From Roseivirga sp. (GTDB lineage: Bacteria; Bacteroidota; Bacteroidia; Cytophagales; Cyclobacteriaceae): 64,000 nucleotides of DNA. The DNA is taken from NCBI GenBank assembly GCA_018402485.1, contig JAGYIY010000001.1, positions 1,086,001 through 1,150,000 of the forward strand, read 5' to 3'. Below are positions 33,785 through 42,929 of this stretch, in pieces (within the stretch, counting starts at the first letter, position 1; each line of letters starts with the position of its first letter). The notes below the pieces were generated by a model that was given only the letters and a program-made list of their open reading frames with translations, ran no database searches and was not told the origin of the DNA. Both the position numbers and the translations under genes were made by a program.

Positions 33785-34736
33785 ATCCTTTCCAAAGCAT
33801 TTTTGCTGTATAGTAGCCGCCTTCACGCTCCCAAAATTTACCGTTTAAAAAGCGGTAACCCTTGTCTAAACCATTCAAAGCTTCCATCTCTTCTTGGTTT
33901 AAAGGAATGTCTGCCGAGCGCAGGTTTTTTGCTATGCGTTCGGGGTGAACCGACTTTGGAATAACTGCCGTGCCTCTTGCTTCTGCCCATTTGATTAGAA
34001 TTTGAGCCGGATGAACACCATGCTTTTTTGCAATGGATTTGATGGTGCTATCCTCGAACATATCGGGCTCATCTTCTTCTTTGGTACCCACAGCGCGGTC
34101 GCGTGATCCCAGGGGGGAGTAAGCCGTATAGAGGATGTTATTTTTGCTACAAAAGTCCATTAAGTCGTTTTGAGCAAGCAAAGGGTGAGATTCTACCTGA
34201 TTCATTTCAGGTGCGATACGGCTGGCTTTCAACAAACCTTCCAACTTCGTAATGTTAAAATTAGAAACACCAATGTGCTTGACCAATCCTTTGTCTACCA
34301 ACTCTTCCATTGCCTGCCAAGTATCTGCTAGGGGGATTTCCTCTAACGGCACAAAGCCATCGGCTTCTTTTGGGAAAATATCATCCTTTTTGTGCGCAAT
34401 AGGCCAGTGCATCAAATAGAGATCCAAGTAATCTAGTTGTAAGGCATCTAAAGATTGTTGTAAGGCATCAGCTACATCATCCGGGTGATGAAATGAATTC
34501 CAGAGCTTAGAGGTGATGAAAAGTTCTTCCCTCTTGGTATCACCATCGGAAAAAGCATCTGTTAAGGCCTTTCCAATTTCTTCTTCATTTCGATAAATCC
34601 AAGCACAATCAATATGGGTATATCCCGCTTTGATGGCTGCACGTATGGCATCATAAACCTCACCGGGCTCAGATTTCCATGTACCTAAACCAATAGCGTC
34701 TAGTTGATCACCATTTTTAAAAGTAAGTTGGTTCAT
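33783..34736 (-). CDS. Aldo/keto reductase
   Basis: A 317-residue NADPH-dependent aldehyde/ketone reductase of the TIM-barrel AKR family. The catalytic tetrad is visible: Asp in THIDCAW, Tyr in IYRNEEEIG, Lys in FITSKLW, and His in YLMHWP. The Arg/Lys NADPH-binding loop is IPKSVHPERIAKNL. Substrate is not predictable; AKR4/5-like xylose, gluconate and methylglyoxal reductases share this layout. ATG 34736 is chosen over a TTG at 34760. It lies 27 bases after the rlmD stop on the same strand. Confidence 0.92.
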   Translation of the reverse strand: MNQLTFKNGDQLDAIGLGTWKSEPGEVYDAIRAAIKAGYTHIDCAWIYRNEEEIGKALTDAFSDGDTKREELFITSKLWNSFHHPDDVADALQQSLDALQLDYLDLYLMHWPIAHKKDDIFPKEADGFVPLEEIPLADTWQAMEELVDKGLVKHIGVSNFNITKLEGLLKASRIAPEMNQVESHPLLAQNDLMDFCSKNNILYTAYSPLGSRDRAVGTKEEDEPDMFEDSTIKSIAKKHGVHPAQILIKWAEARGTAVIPKSVHPERIAKNLRSADIPLNQEEMEALNGLDKGYRFLNGKFWEREGGYYTAKMLWKG

Positions 34737-34763
34737 TTCGTATTTTTTTTGAGTGGGCAAGAA

Positions 34764-36167
34764 TTACTTTTTTTCTAATAAAACCACATTTTCCACGTGA
34801 TGGGTTTGCGGAAACATATCCACAGGCTGAACATGGCGAACGGCATAAGTACCATCCAACAAGGCCAAGTCGCGTGCCTGTGTAGCAGGATTACAACTTA
34901 CATAGACAATTCGTTCTGCTCCTGCCGATAAAATTACTTCAACTACATCGGCGTGCATACCTGCTCGGGGTGGATCGGTTATGATGACATTGGGCTTACC
35001 GTGTTGTGCAAAGAAATCTTCAGTCAATAAATCCTTCATGTCTCCGGCGAAAAAGGTGGCGTTCTCAATGCCATTGAGTTCTGCGTTGATTTTGGCATCG
35101 GCTATGGCTTCTTCCACATATTCCAAGCCCACTACTTTTTGGGCAGACCTTGCTATGAAGTTGGCAATGGTACCCGTACCCGTATATAAGTCATACACCA
35201 AATCAGATGGCTTGATCTTAGCCAATTCCCTCACTACTTTGTACAGCTCGTAAGCTTGTTTGGCGTTGGTTTGGAAAAAAGATTTAGGTCCTACTTTGAA
35301 TTTGATGCCTTCCATTTCTTCCATGATATGGTCTTTTCCGGCATAAGCATGTACTTCCAAATCGTGAAAGGTTTCATTGGCTTTTGGGTTGATCACATAC
35401 ATCAACGCTGTAATTTCCGGGAACTGCTCTTTCAAAAAAAGCATCAGTCCCTCAATTTGATCACTTTCTTCCGCAAACTGAACAATGACCATCCATTCAT
35501 TGAGTACCGAGTTTCGGATGATGAGATTCCGCAGCAAACCCGTTTTTTTCTTTAAATCGAAAAAAGGCAGGTTGTGTTTTCTGCTGTATGTAAGCACTGC
35601 ATTTCTGATGCTATTGGAAGGTTCGGCCTGTAAATAACAGTGGTCAATGTTAAGAATTTTATCGAAACGTCCCGGTATGTGAAAGCCTAAACCTCTTCTA
35701 TCGAGTTCAACTCCATCCTGAATTTCCTCTGAAGTCAACCAGCGGAAATCCGTAAAGGTATATTCCAACTTGTTGCGATAGTATCGATCGTAAGGTGCGC
35801 CCAGAATAGGTTGAATTTCAGGTAAGGCCATTTTGCCTATCCTTTCCAACTGATCTGTAACTTGTTGTTGCTTGAAGGCCATTTGTTTCTCATAGGGTAA
35901 ATGCTGCCACTTACAGCCTCCACAAACCCCAAAGTGTTCGCAGAAAGGTTCAATGCGATCACGAGAATAAGAGACAAAACGAACAGGGTTACCTTCCATG
36001 AAATGCGGTTTTTTCTTGGTGATTTGCACATCTACCACATCTCCGGGAGCCACACGGTCAACAAACAAAACTTGACCATCTACCCGCGCAACACATTTCC
36101 CGTCTGTGCCGGCTTCCAAGATCTCTACGCCTTCTAGAATTTTCTTTTTTCCTCGGTATTTCCCCAT
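34764..36167 (-). CDS. rlmD: 23S rRNA (uracil-1939-C5)-methyltransferase RlmD (RumA family)
   Basis: A 467-residue SAM-dependent RNA methyltransferase. The TRAM domain (EILEAGTDGKCVARVDGQVLFVDRVAPGDVVDV) precedes a [4Fe-4S] site in CEHFGVCGGCKWQHLPYEKQ. SAM-binding motifs are VYDLYTGTGTI and VGLEYVEEAI. The catalytic Cys is in VYVSCNPATQARDL, and PPRAG provides the substrate motif. The exact target (U1939 of 23S rRNA or U747) cannot be told from this. The frame is open to 36245, but ATG 36167 gives a normal start. Confidence 0.93.
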   Translation of the reverse strand: MGKYRGKKKILEGVEILEAGTDGKCVARVDGQVLFVDRVAPGDVVDVQITKKKPHFMEGNPVRFVSYSRDRIEPFCEHFGVCGGCKWQHLPYEKQMAFKQQQVTDQLERIGKMALPEIQPILGAPYDRYYRNKLEYTFTDFRWLTSEEIQDGVELDRRGLGFHIPGRFDKILNIDHCYLQAEPSNSIRNAVLTYSRKHNLPFFDLKKKTGLLRNLIIRNSVLNEWMVIVQFAEESDQIEGLMLFLKEQFPEITALMYVINPKANETFHDLEVHAYAGKDHIMEEMEGIKFKVGPKSFFQTNAKQAYELYKVVRELAKIKPSDLVYDLYTGTGTIANFIARSAQKVVGLEYVEEAIADAKINAELNGIENATFFAGDMKDLLTEDFFAQHGKPNVIITDPPRAGMHADVVEVILSAGAERIVYVSCNPATQARDLALLDGTYAVRHVQPVDMFPQTHHVENVVLLEKK

Positions 36168-36313
36168 ATGCCAAAGGTAGTAAAAGCACCATTCAGCAGA
36201 TACTTTCAGGCTTTGAATTTCTTTCGTGAAATGGCCTAAAAACATTCCTTAATACATTTTCTCTTTTGAGTGCATGGCGCGTGCGCTACAAATGGTTACC
36301 TTTAGCAACGGAT

Positions 36314-37126
36314 ATGAAAGATAAAGTAGTCCTCATTACAGGAGGATCATCGGGTATTGGTAAGGCCTTGGCTCTCCATTTTGGACAAAAAGGAAGTAAG
36401 GTAGTAATTACCGGAAGAAATGAAGACAAGCTGAAAGAGGTTGCCCAGGCGCTAGATGCTCAGCAAACTGAAAACCTTTGCCTGAGGCTCGATGTAGCTG
36501 TTGAAGAAGATCATAAAGAGATGGTGAAAGCTACTTTAAAAGCTTTTGGTCGGATCGATATCTTGATCAATAATGCGGGCATAAGTATGCGGGCTTTGTT
36601 TGAAGACATTGATTTAAAGGTATTCAAACAGGTAATGGATATCAATTTTAATGGCACCCTCTACGCTACCAAGCATTGTCTTCCTCACATTTTGAAAAGC
36701 CAAGGGAGTATTGTGGGTATTTCGTCTATCAACGGTTACCGAGGTACACCTGCCAGAACAGCCTATTCGGCTTCCAAATATGCCATGAATGGATTCTTCG
36801 AAGCATTGAGAACGGAGTTGTTGCACCAAGGGGTGCATGTTTTGGTGGCTTGTCCAGGATTCACAAGCTCGAATATTCGTAATGCAGCCCTTACTGCCGA
36901 TGGTAGCCAACAAGGTACTTCGCCTAGAGATGAAGATAAAATGATGTCGGCAGAGGAAGTGGCACAAGGAATTTATAAAGCAATTTGTAAGCGTAAAAGA
37001 GACGTTATATTTACTATGCAGGGGAAATTGGCTGTTTTTCTAAACAAATGGATGCCCGGTAAAATGGATAAAATGGTGATCAATGTTTTTGCCAAGGAAG
37101 AGAATTCGCCTATTCAGAAAGGATAG
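36314..37126 (+). CDS. Short-chain dehydrogenase/reductase
   Basis: A 270-residue classical SDR: nucleotide motif TGGSSGIG near the N-terminus, NNAGIS in the centre, catalytic Ser in VGISSINGY and the Tyr/Lys pair in YSASKYAMNGF. A C-terminal segment (KAICKRKRDVIFTMQGKLAVFLNKWMPG) is like that of DHRS7-type membrane-associated SDRs. Substrate unknown. ATG 36314 is chosen; the frame is open from 36266. It is divergent from rlmD by 146 bases. Confidence 0.9.
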   Translation: MKDKVVLITGGSSGIGKALALHFGQKGSKVVITGRNEDKLKEVAQALDAQQTENLCLRLDVAVEEDHKEMVKATLKAFGRIDILINNAGISMRALFEDIDLKVFKQVMDINFNGTLYATKHCLPHILKSQGSIVGISSINGYRGTPARTAYSASKYAMNGFFEALRTELLHQGVHVLVACPGFTSSNIRNAALTADGSQQGTSPRDEDKMMSAEEVAQGIYKAICKRKRDVIFTMQGKLAVFLNKWMPGKMDKMVINVFAKEENSPIQKG

Positions 37127-37198
37127 CCTAGGTAATTCGCCATTTTATGGATAGCTTAAGAGAAGATTCCAACTTTATTCATTCATACAGGTAAAGAA

Positions 37199-40100
37199 AT
37201 GAAGTCCATTCTGCAGGCCTTTCAAAAACGGTTAACCAATCTCTCTGGGAACAATCGCTCCCTACTTTTACAAAGGCTTAATGCGGAACAATTTTTGGAT
37301 GTTCATGCCTTTGATTTCGTAGATAAAACCCCCTCATGGCATATTGTAGAAGAGCTCATTTCTAAGAAAAAAAGCATCCGATTAGTGCCTATTATGGATG
37401 GCCGAGATGAAACATCCAACAGGTTGTCTACAAGCTTGAAAAAATTAAGTCGTCGAGAAAAATTTCTTTTTGACGAAACGGGTGCTGGCGATTTGTACGT
37501 GGGCTGGCCCTTTGTAGAGGGGAAATTTAATGATGGTACACTTTTTAGAGCTCCATTATGCTTTTTTGCCATTCAACTTTACCAAGAAGAAAACTATTGG
37601 TACATCGCTTTAAAGAAAGATATCAACATCAGCTTCAATAAAAGTTTGTTGCTCGCTTTTTCACATTACAACCAGATGGAGTTGGCTGAGGAGTGGGTGG
37701 AGTATTCTTTCGATGATTACGACAAAGACCCGACTGCTTTCCGAAATTTATTGTACGAGCAAGTCAATCAAACGGCATTAAACCTACCTTTCAGTAGAGA
37801 TTTTTATGCCGATCGGCTAGAAGGCTTCCCCAACCTTAAAAAGGAACAATTGCAAGTGGCATATGAACAAGGGGAAATGCAACTGAAAATGCAGGCGGTC
37901 TTGGGCTTGTTTCCGCAGGCGGACTCTTATTTGGTACCTGACTATGACCACCTCCTTGAACATGAGACAGCTGAAGACTTTGAGGCTTTCTTTTTGAAGA
38001 GAAATCTTTCTGCCGTTGCAGCAGCAGAAAACCCTGATAGTTTTCAAACCTCTACCTCCGAGAATGAGTTATTTACACCTTTTCTGAGTGACCCTTATCA
38101 AGATTTAGCTATTAAGGCGGTTCGGAAAGGAAATTCACTTGTGGTACAAGGTCCGCCTGGAACCGGGAAGTCGCAATTGATTTGTAATCTGGCAGCTGAT
38201 GCCATCGCACGCGGTAAAAAAGTATTGGTGGTAAGTCAAAAAAGAGCAGCCTTAGATGTGGTTTACGAGCGACTCTCAGAGAAAGGAATTGACGAGTTTA
38301 CTGCACTGATGCACGATTTCAAACAAGATAGGAAAGAGATTTATTCTAAAATTGAGCATCAGATAGAGCAATTAAGCGAAAATAAAAGAAACAATAATAA
38401 CCTCGATGCACTACAATTAGATAGGGCTTTTCGAACAGCAGGGTTGACCATAGACGAAGTGATTGGTGAGTTGGAGGAGTACAAAACTGCGTTGTTTGAT
38501 ACTTCAGAATGCGGACTTTCTGCAAAGGAACTTTACCTGACTTCTCATCCGGATGGTGAGAGGATTTCTTTGGTGCAAGAATACAAAGATTTCTCCTTTC
38601 ATCATTTGAAAGTGTTTGAGCGCCAACTTGACCTCTACCTGAGCTATGTAGAAACGCTGAATATGAGTGCGCATCCTTGGGCCGGAAGGGTTAGTTTTGC
38701 CCATTTTAAAATTCAAGATTTACAGGAAATAAAAGCCTGCCTTGAGGAAATCCCTAAAGTAGCTGGCGCTTTGGTAAAAGAGATGTCTGCTATAGTAAAT
38801 GAAAATGTAGACTATGATACTTGCCGTACCTTGAGCGAAAACCTAGACCGTTTAAAGGAAATGGATGGATACCTTAAGAATCAAGAGATTTTTGAGCTAT
38901 TCCAACCAATGGTACGCTTTCCTAACAAAGAAACAGAACTTTTGTGGATTAAGAATACGCGCAACCTCTTGAATAAATGTTTTGAAGGAGAAGGTGTGGA
39001 GCAAAGCTTACCCTCTTCAGACATTGGCTTGGTGCAAATGATTTTAAAGCAACGTTCAGATGCGAAAAGAACATTTTGGAAATCGATAAAATGGCGTTTT
39101 TCGAAAGAAAAAATTCGCTTAGCTCGTATTCTTATCGCCAACGGGTTGAGCGATGATAAGGCATCCTTGCGCATTCTTACCAAGCGCATCGACAATCGCT
39201 TGAATTTACAGCATCAACTGACCAAGCTGAAAGGTGTCGGATGGATTGATTATGTACCGCAAACGCAAAAACAAGCCCTGATTAATCAGTGGTTAGACCA
39301 GCTCGAAATGGCGGTTCAAGCCAAATTAATTTTCAATGGCTTCGCCAATTTCAATGAGTACTTTTCCCTCACTCAATTGAGTGCTAAAGCCTTTAGGTCA
39401 ACCATCAAGTCCATCAGAGAATGTTTAAAAGAGTTGCCTGGAAAGCGAAGGAAGTGGAACCAATACATTCTTCCTCCCCAGATTGACCGTTTATTAGTTG
39501 ATGAGGAATTTTTGAAGCAACTTGAACGAAGCCTCAGTGAAGATTTTGACACTTTATGTGAACTCGACAAGCTGCGGGACGCCATGACACCATCAGAATT
39601 ATCGGTGGTAGAAAAGTTACAGGAATCGGTTTCAATGGGTAAAAAGGAAGTAATGCAAGTTTTCCTTAACAGTATAAGGTTGGCTTGGATTGATCACCTA
39701 GAAAGTAAGTATCCTATTTTACGCTCTGTATCTACCATCAAATTCGATAAAAGGGTGGAGGAGTTACAAGAAGCCTATGCACAAAAAGCAGAGGCTAGTG
39801 CTGCTATTTTACTCCAACGTGCTAGGGAAAGAACGTATCAAGGTTTGACCTTCAATCGATTAAATAATCAAGTGACTTACCGTGATTTGTTGCATCAGGT
39901 TAAAAAGAAAAAGCGTATTTGGCCCATTCGTAGGATCATCAATCATTTTTATAATGAACTGTTTGATTTGTTGCCGTGCTGGTTGGCCTCTCCCGATACT
40001 GTATCTGCCGTCTTTTTAATGGAGCCTATTTTTGATTTGGTCATTTTTGATGAGGCCAGTCAATGTTTTGTGGAAAAGGGCATACCTACGATTTGTCGTG

Positions 40101-41188
40101 GACGACAGGTAGTAATTGCGGGAGACGATCAACAATTACAGCCCAACGATTTATACCGTGTGAGGTGGGAGGATGAAAGTGAAAAGATAGACTTGGAAGT
40201 AGATTCACTCTTGTCTTTTGCCAAAAAATATTTGATGGAGGTACATTTAAAGCGACATTATCGCAGTTCTTCTGAAGCTTTGATTGCTTTTTCTAATCAA
40301 CATTTTTATCAGGGCAAGTTGAATATGCTACCGGATTTTCATGAAGTCAATGGAGGCCATTCCCCCATTGTTTACCAAAAAGTAGATGGACGTTGGGAAA
40401 ATCAAACCAATGAGACGGAAGCAGATGAAGTAGTCAAATGGCTCAAGCGTTTTGCTAAAAAACAGCGGGAGCTAAGTGTTGGTGTGGTTACCTTTAATGC
40501 TGCTCAGCAGTCGTTGATTCAAGACCGCATTGAAGAGGCGGGATTGACAAATGTTGGAAGGGTGTTTGTAAAGAACATAGAGAATGTTCAAGGAGACGAG
40601 CGAGATGTGATTTTATTTTCTACGGCATATGCACCTGATGAAAAAGGCAAGCTACAAATTCAATTTGGGAGCTTGAACCAAGCGGGTGGTGAAAACAGAT
40701 TAAATGTTGCCATTACAAGGGCTCGCAAGCAGGTGGTGATTATCACTTCAATTTTACCCGAAGACCTAAAGGTAGGTCATACTAAAAATGAGGGGCCTAA
40801 ATTATTCAAGGCTTATTTAGAGCATGCTATCCATGTTTCTGAAAAACAATTTACCCCTTCTGTTCAGCCTTCTACCACATTTCAGCCTAGCTGGTATTTG
40901 AAAAATCAATTGGAGCCAATAGAAAAAGACTTGCCTGTAAAACTAAACCCGAGATTGCCTTATGCAGATATTTCAATCACGCTTAAGGGAAAGGTTTTGG
41001 GTTTGGTGGCCACCGATGATGATTCTTTTTATAGTAGTCCAAGCATTAAAGACAGTTTTGTGTACCAACCGCTACATTGGGAATCTAAGCATTGGCTTGT
41101 GCGAAGATTTCATTCGAGGGCTTTTTGGATGAACCCGCAGATTGAAAAAGATAAATTGACGCGCTTTGTAGAGCATTTGATTGAATGA
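37199..41188 (+). CDS. Superfamily 1 (DUF4011/UPF1-like) helicase with a degenerate C-terminal nuclease-like domain
   Basis: A 1329-residue protein. The first ~270 residues have a DUF4011-like pattern (LTNLSGNNRSLLLQRL). The helicase core is split: Walker A GPPGTGKS (318-325) with VLVVSQKRAALDVV, then, after a long helical insertion (about 390-920), DEAS (951-954), GDDQQLQPNDLY, LKRHYRSSSEAL, VQGDERDVILFSTAY and VAITRARKQVVIIT. The last ~80 residues (from D1257) align by eye with the Vsr/DUF559-like nuclease (MTES_1575) at the end of this family: G-L-V-A-T-D-D-D-S-F-Y (1268-1278), then W1299 to W1310. The usual ExDG Glu is replaced by Ala1271, so nuclease activity is doubtful. A role in genome maintenance or defence is possible. 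Confidence 0.85.
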   Translation: MKSILQAFQKRLTNLSGNNRSLLLQRLNAEQFLDVHAFDFVDKTPSWHIVEELISKKKSIRLVPIMDGRDETSNRLSTSLKKLSRREKFLFDETGAGDLYVGWPFVEGKFNDGTLFRAPLCFFAIQLYQEENYWYIALKKDINISFNKSLLLAFSHYNQMELAEEWVEYSFDDYDKDPTAFRNLLYEQVNQTALNLPFSRDFYADRLEGFPNLKKEQLQVAYEQGEMQLKMQAVLGLFPQADSYLVPDYDHLLEHETAEDFEAFFLKRNLSAVAAAENPDSFQTSTSENELFTPFLSDPYQDLAIKAVRKGNSLVVQGPPGTGKSQLICNLAADAIARGKKVLVVSQKRAALDVVYERLSEKGIDEFTALMHDFKQDRKEIYSKIEHQIEQLSENKRNNNNLDALQLDRAFRTAGLTIDEVIGELEEYKTALFDTSECGLSAKELYLTSHPDGERISLVQEYKDFSFHHLKVFERQLDLYLSYVETLNMSAHPWAGRVSFAHFKIQDLQEIKACLEEIPKVAGALVKEMSAIVNENVDYDTCRTLSENLDRLKEMDGYLKNQEIFELFQPMVRFPNKETELLWIKNTRNLLNKCFEGEGVEQSLPSSDIGLVQMILKQRSDAKRTFWKSIKWRFSKEKIRLARILIANGLSDDKASLRILTKRIDNRLNLQHQLTKLKGVGWIDYVPQTQKQALINQWLDQLEMAVQAKLIFNGFANFNEYFSLTQLSAKAFRSTIKSIRECLKELPGKRRKWNQYILPPQIDRLLVDEEFLKQLERSLSEDFDTLCELDKLRDAMTPSELSVVEKLQESVSMGKKEVMQVFLNSIRLAWIDHLESKYPILRSVSTIKFDKRVEELQEAYAQKAEASAAILLQRARERTYQGLTFNRLNNQVTYRDLLHQVKKKKRIWPIRRIINHFYNELFDLLPCWLASPDTVSAVFLMEPIFDLVIFDEASQCFVEKGIPTICRGRQVVIAGDDQQLQPNDLYRVRWEDESEKIDLEVDSLLSFAKKYLMEVHLKRHYRSSSEALIAFSNQHFYQGKLNMLPDFHEVNGGHSPIVYQKVDGRWENQTNETEADEVVKWLKRFAKKQRELSVGVVTFNAAQQSLIQDRIEEAGLTNVGRVFVKNIENVQGDERDVILFSTAYAPDEKGKLQIQFGSLNQAGGENRLNVAITRARKQVVIITSILPEDLKVGHTKNEGPKLFKAYLEHAIHVSEKQFTPSVQPSTTFQPSWYLKNQLEPIEKDLPVKLNPRLPYADISITLKGKVLGLVATDDDSFYSSPSIKDSFVYQPLHWESKHWLVRRFHSRAFWMNPQIEKDKLTRFVEHLIE

Positions 41189-41241
41189 GGGCGTTGCATT
41201 AAGAACGAAAATGCAATAGACAAGTCCTTAATGGCTAACTT

Positions 41242-41715
41242 TTAGTTTTCAGTTAAGTCAGTTTCTTCAATACGAACCCCTACAGAATAAATTCCTGTTA
41301 GTGCCTTGTTGCGCATGTATTGTGCGAGTTCAATCTCGTAAGTTCCTGCAGCTAGCATTTCTGAGGCGATTAAAACGGAACGGTGTTGAAAGATACTACC
41401 ACCCTTACCTAAAGGAACACCTGTTTTAGCATCAAATAAGGATAAATTGACTAAATTTTTCCTCAGCTCACTCCCTTTATCTGTACGCAAGGTGTATTGG
41501 ATATAAAGGTTTTGATAGGGGTAATCCAAGTCATTTCTTATCTTGAAGTAGATATCAACCGTTTCAGCTTCTTGTAATTCGAAAGAAAACACAGGCGTTT
41601 CATTCATGTCCCAATTTTTTTCTACGAAGCTCAAATCCGATTCATAGAGCTTCTTTGGGTCACAACCCATAATTACAATAACCAATAGTGTCCATAAAAA
41701 GAGGTTTTTATGCAT
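41242..41715 (-). CDS. gldH: Gliding motility lipoprotein GldH
   Basis: A 157-residue lipoprotein with signal MHKNLFLWTLLVIVIMGC (lipobox IMGC, Cys18). The body shows the family motifs FVEKNWDMNETPVFSFEL, NDLDYPYQNLYIQYTL and GSIFQHRSVLIASEMLAAGTYEIELAQYMR. GldH is needed for gliding in Flavobacterium johnsoniae. Its start overlaps the ricT stop by eight bases, a frequent Bacteroidota arrangement. It ends the row recQ-purD-ricT-gldH. A 7-base inverted repeat (41194-41216) lies between it and the convergent helicase gene. Confidence 0.92.
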   Translation of the reverse strand: MHKNLFLWTLLVIVIMGCDPKKLYESDLSFVEKNWDMNETPVFSFELQEAETVDIYFKIRNDLDYPYQNLYIQYTLRTDKGSELRKNLVNLSLFDAKTGVPLGKGGSIFQHRSVLIASEMLAAGTYEIELAQYMRNKALTGIYSVGVRIEETDLTEN

Positions 41716-42925
41716 CTTTTCCCGGTTGTTGGTGTGGTGGTCTAAATTTACTTTTTTCAGGGCGGAATGGTTTTTTCTTTCTTGCCTGTAAATGGTTACC
41801 GTCTTTCAAGGCTGGATTTTCTTTTCGCTTCTTATATTGCTTAACGCGTTTTTTTGCATCTTTCTTCTGAAACTTTTGATCCATTTTATCCAGATCGCTG
41901 TTGATTTTGGTTTCAATAACAACAATTTCATTATCAACCAAGCTCTCAGGTTCATTGCCGGCCTTATTCATTGCAAGGATTTCCTTCACTCTTAAGATGG
42001 AAACAGCATGCCATTGGTTTTCATCACCATAATTGAACCACATGATTTTGCGAAAGATATCGGTTTTTTGAAGCTTGGCTAATCCTATTTTAGTTTTGAG
42101 CTTATTTACTTTTGGTATGTCCTCTAAGTATTCCAAATAAGTATCAAGTTCATAGTTAAGGCAACACTTTAATCTTCCACATTGCCCAGAGAGCTTACTC
42201 GGATTTAAACTTAAATTTTGATATCGGGCGGCAGAAGTGCTCACATTTTTAAAATCAGTCAGCCATGTGGAGCAGCATAATTCTCGCCCGCATGAACCAA
42301 TTCCCCCTAAGCGTCCGGCTTCTTGCCGAATACTAATTTGGCGCATTTCTACTCGAATTCTAAATTCTGCTGCTAGTCTTTTGATCAAATCTCTAAAATC
42401 TACCCTGTCATTGGCTGAGTAATAAAATGTGGCTTTGGAATCATCCGACTGGAATTCGATGTCAGTGAGTTTCATTTGAAGTCCCAATTCTTCAATGATT
42501 TGCCGGGTACGATAGAGGGCAGGCATTTCTCGCTTGCGCACTTCGTTGGCTTTTTCAATATCGTTCAGGGTAGCCTTGCGGTAAATACGCCTGATTTGAT
42601 CATCGTCAGCTACCTTTTTCTTATTCATCTGAAGGCGCACTAACTCGCCTTGCAAGGAAACATAACCTAAATGATGACCTCCAGGTACATCAACCACTAT
42701 GGCCTCTCCGGTAACAATATCCAAATTATCTACATTGCGGAAAAACTCTTTACGCCCATTTTTGAATCGCACCTCTACCAAGTCATTCTGTTGATGTGTT
42801 GGCATGTCCATGCCCGAGAGCCAATCAAATACATTGAGTTTATTGCAGCCACCTGTAGCACAGCCACCATTGTTTTGGCAGCCAGATGTTTTCCCTTCGC
42901 TTACTGTACTACAACTACAACTCAT
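41708..42925 (-). CDS. ricT: PSP1/RicT (YaaT) family protein
   Basis: A 405-residue protein with a PSP1 C-terminal domain, as in Bacillus RicT/YaaT. Motifs: VEVRFKNGRKEFFRN and VVVDVPGGHHLGYVSL at the N-terminus, then IRVEMRQISIRQEAGRLGGIGSCGRELCCSTW and LSGQCGRLKCCLNYE, which carry the Cys pairs thought to hold an FeS cluster with partner proteins. An additional Cys-rich N-terminal stretch (CSCSTVSEGKTSGCQ) is present. The tail (about 345-405) is Lys-rich and ends PPHQQPGKDA, likely disordered or nucleic-acid contacting. The role in Bacteroidota is unproven. Confidence 0.88.
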   Translation of the reverse strand: MSCSCSTVSEGKTSGCQNNGGCATGGCNKLNVFDWLSGMDMPTHQQNDLVEVRFKNGRKEFFRNVDNLDIVTGEAIVVDVPGGHHLGYVSLQGELVRLQMNKKKVADDDQIRRIYRKATLNDIEKANEVRKREMPALYRTRQIIEELGLQMKLTDIEFQSDDSKATFYYSANDRVDFRDLIKRLAAEFRIRVEMRQISIRQEAGRLGGIGSCGRELCCSTWLTDFKNVSTSAARYQNLSLNPSKLSGQCGRLKCCLNYELDTYLEYLEDIPKVNKLKTKIGLAKLQKTDIFRKIMWFNYGDENQWHAVSILRVKEILAMNKAGNEPESLVDNEIVVIETKINSDLDKMDQKFQKKDAKKRVKQYKKRKENPALKDGNHLQARKKKPFRPEKSKFRPPHQQPGKDA

Positions 42926-42929
42926 AGGT

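Noticed and set aside
41194-41216. TTGCATT/AATGCAA inverted repeat after the helicase gene
   Set aside because: A 7-bp stem with a 9-base loop and no T tail; too weak to call a terminator.
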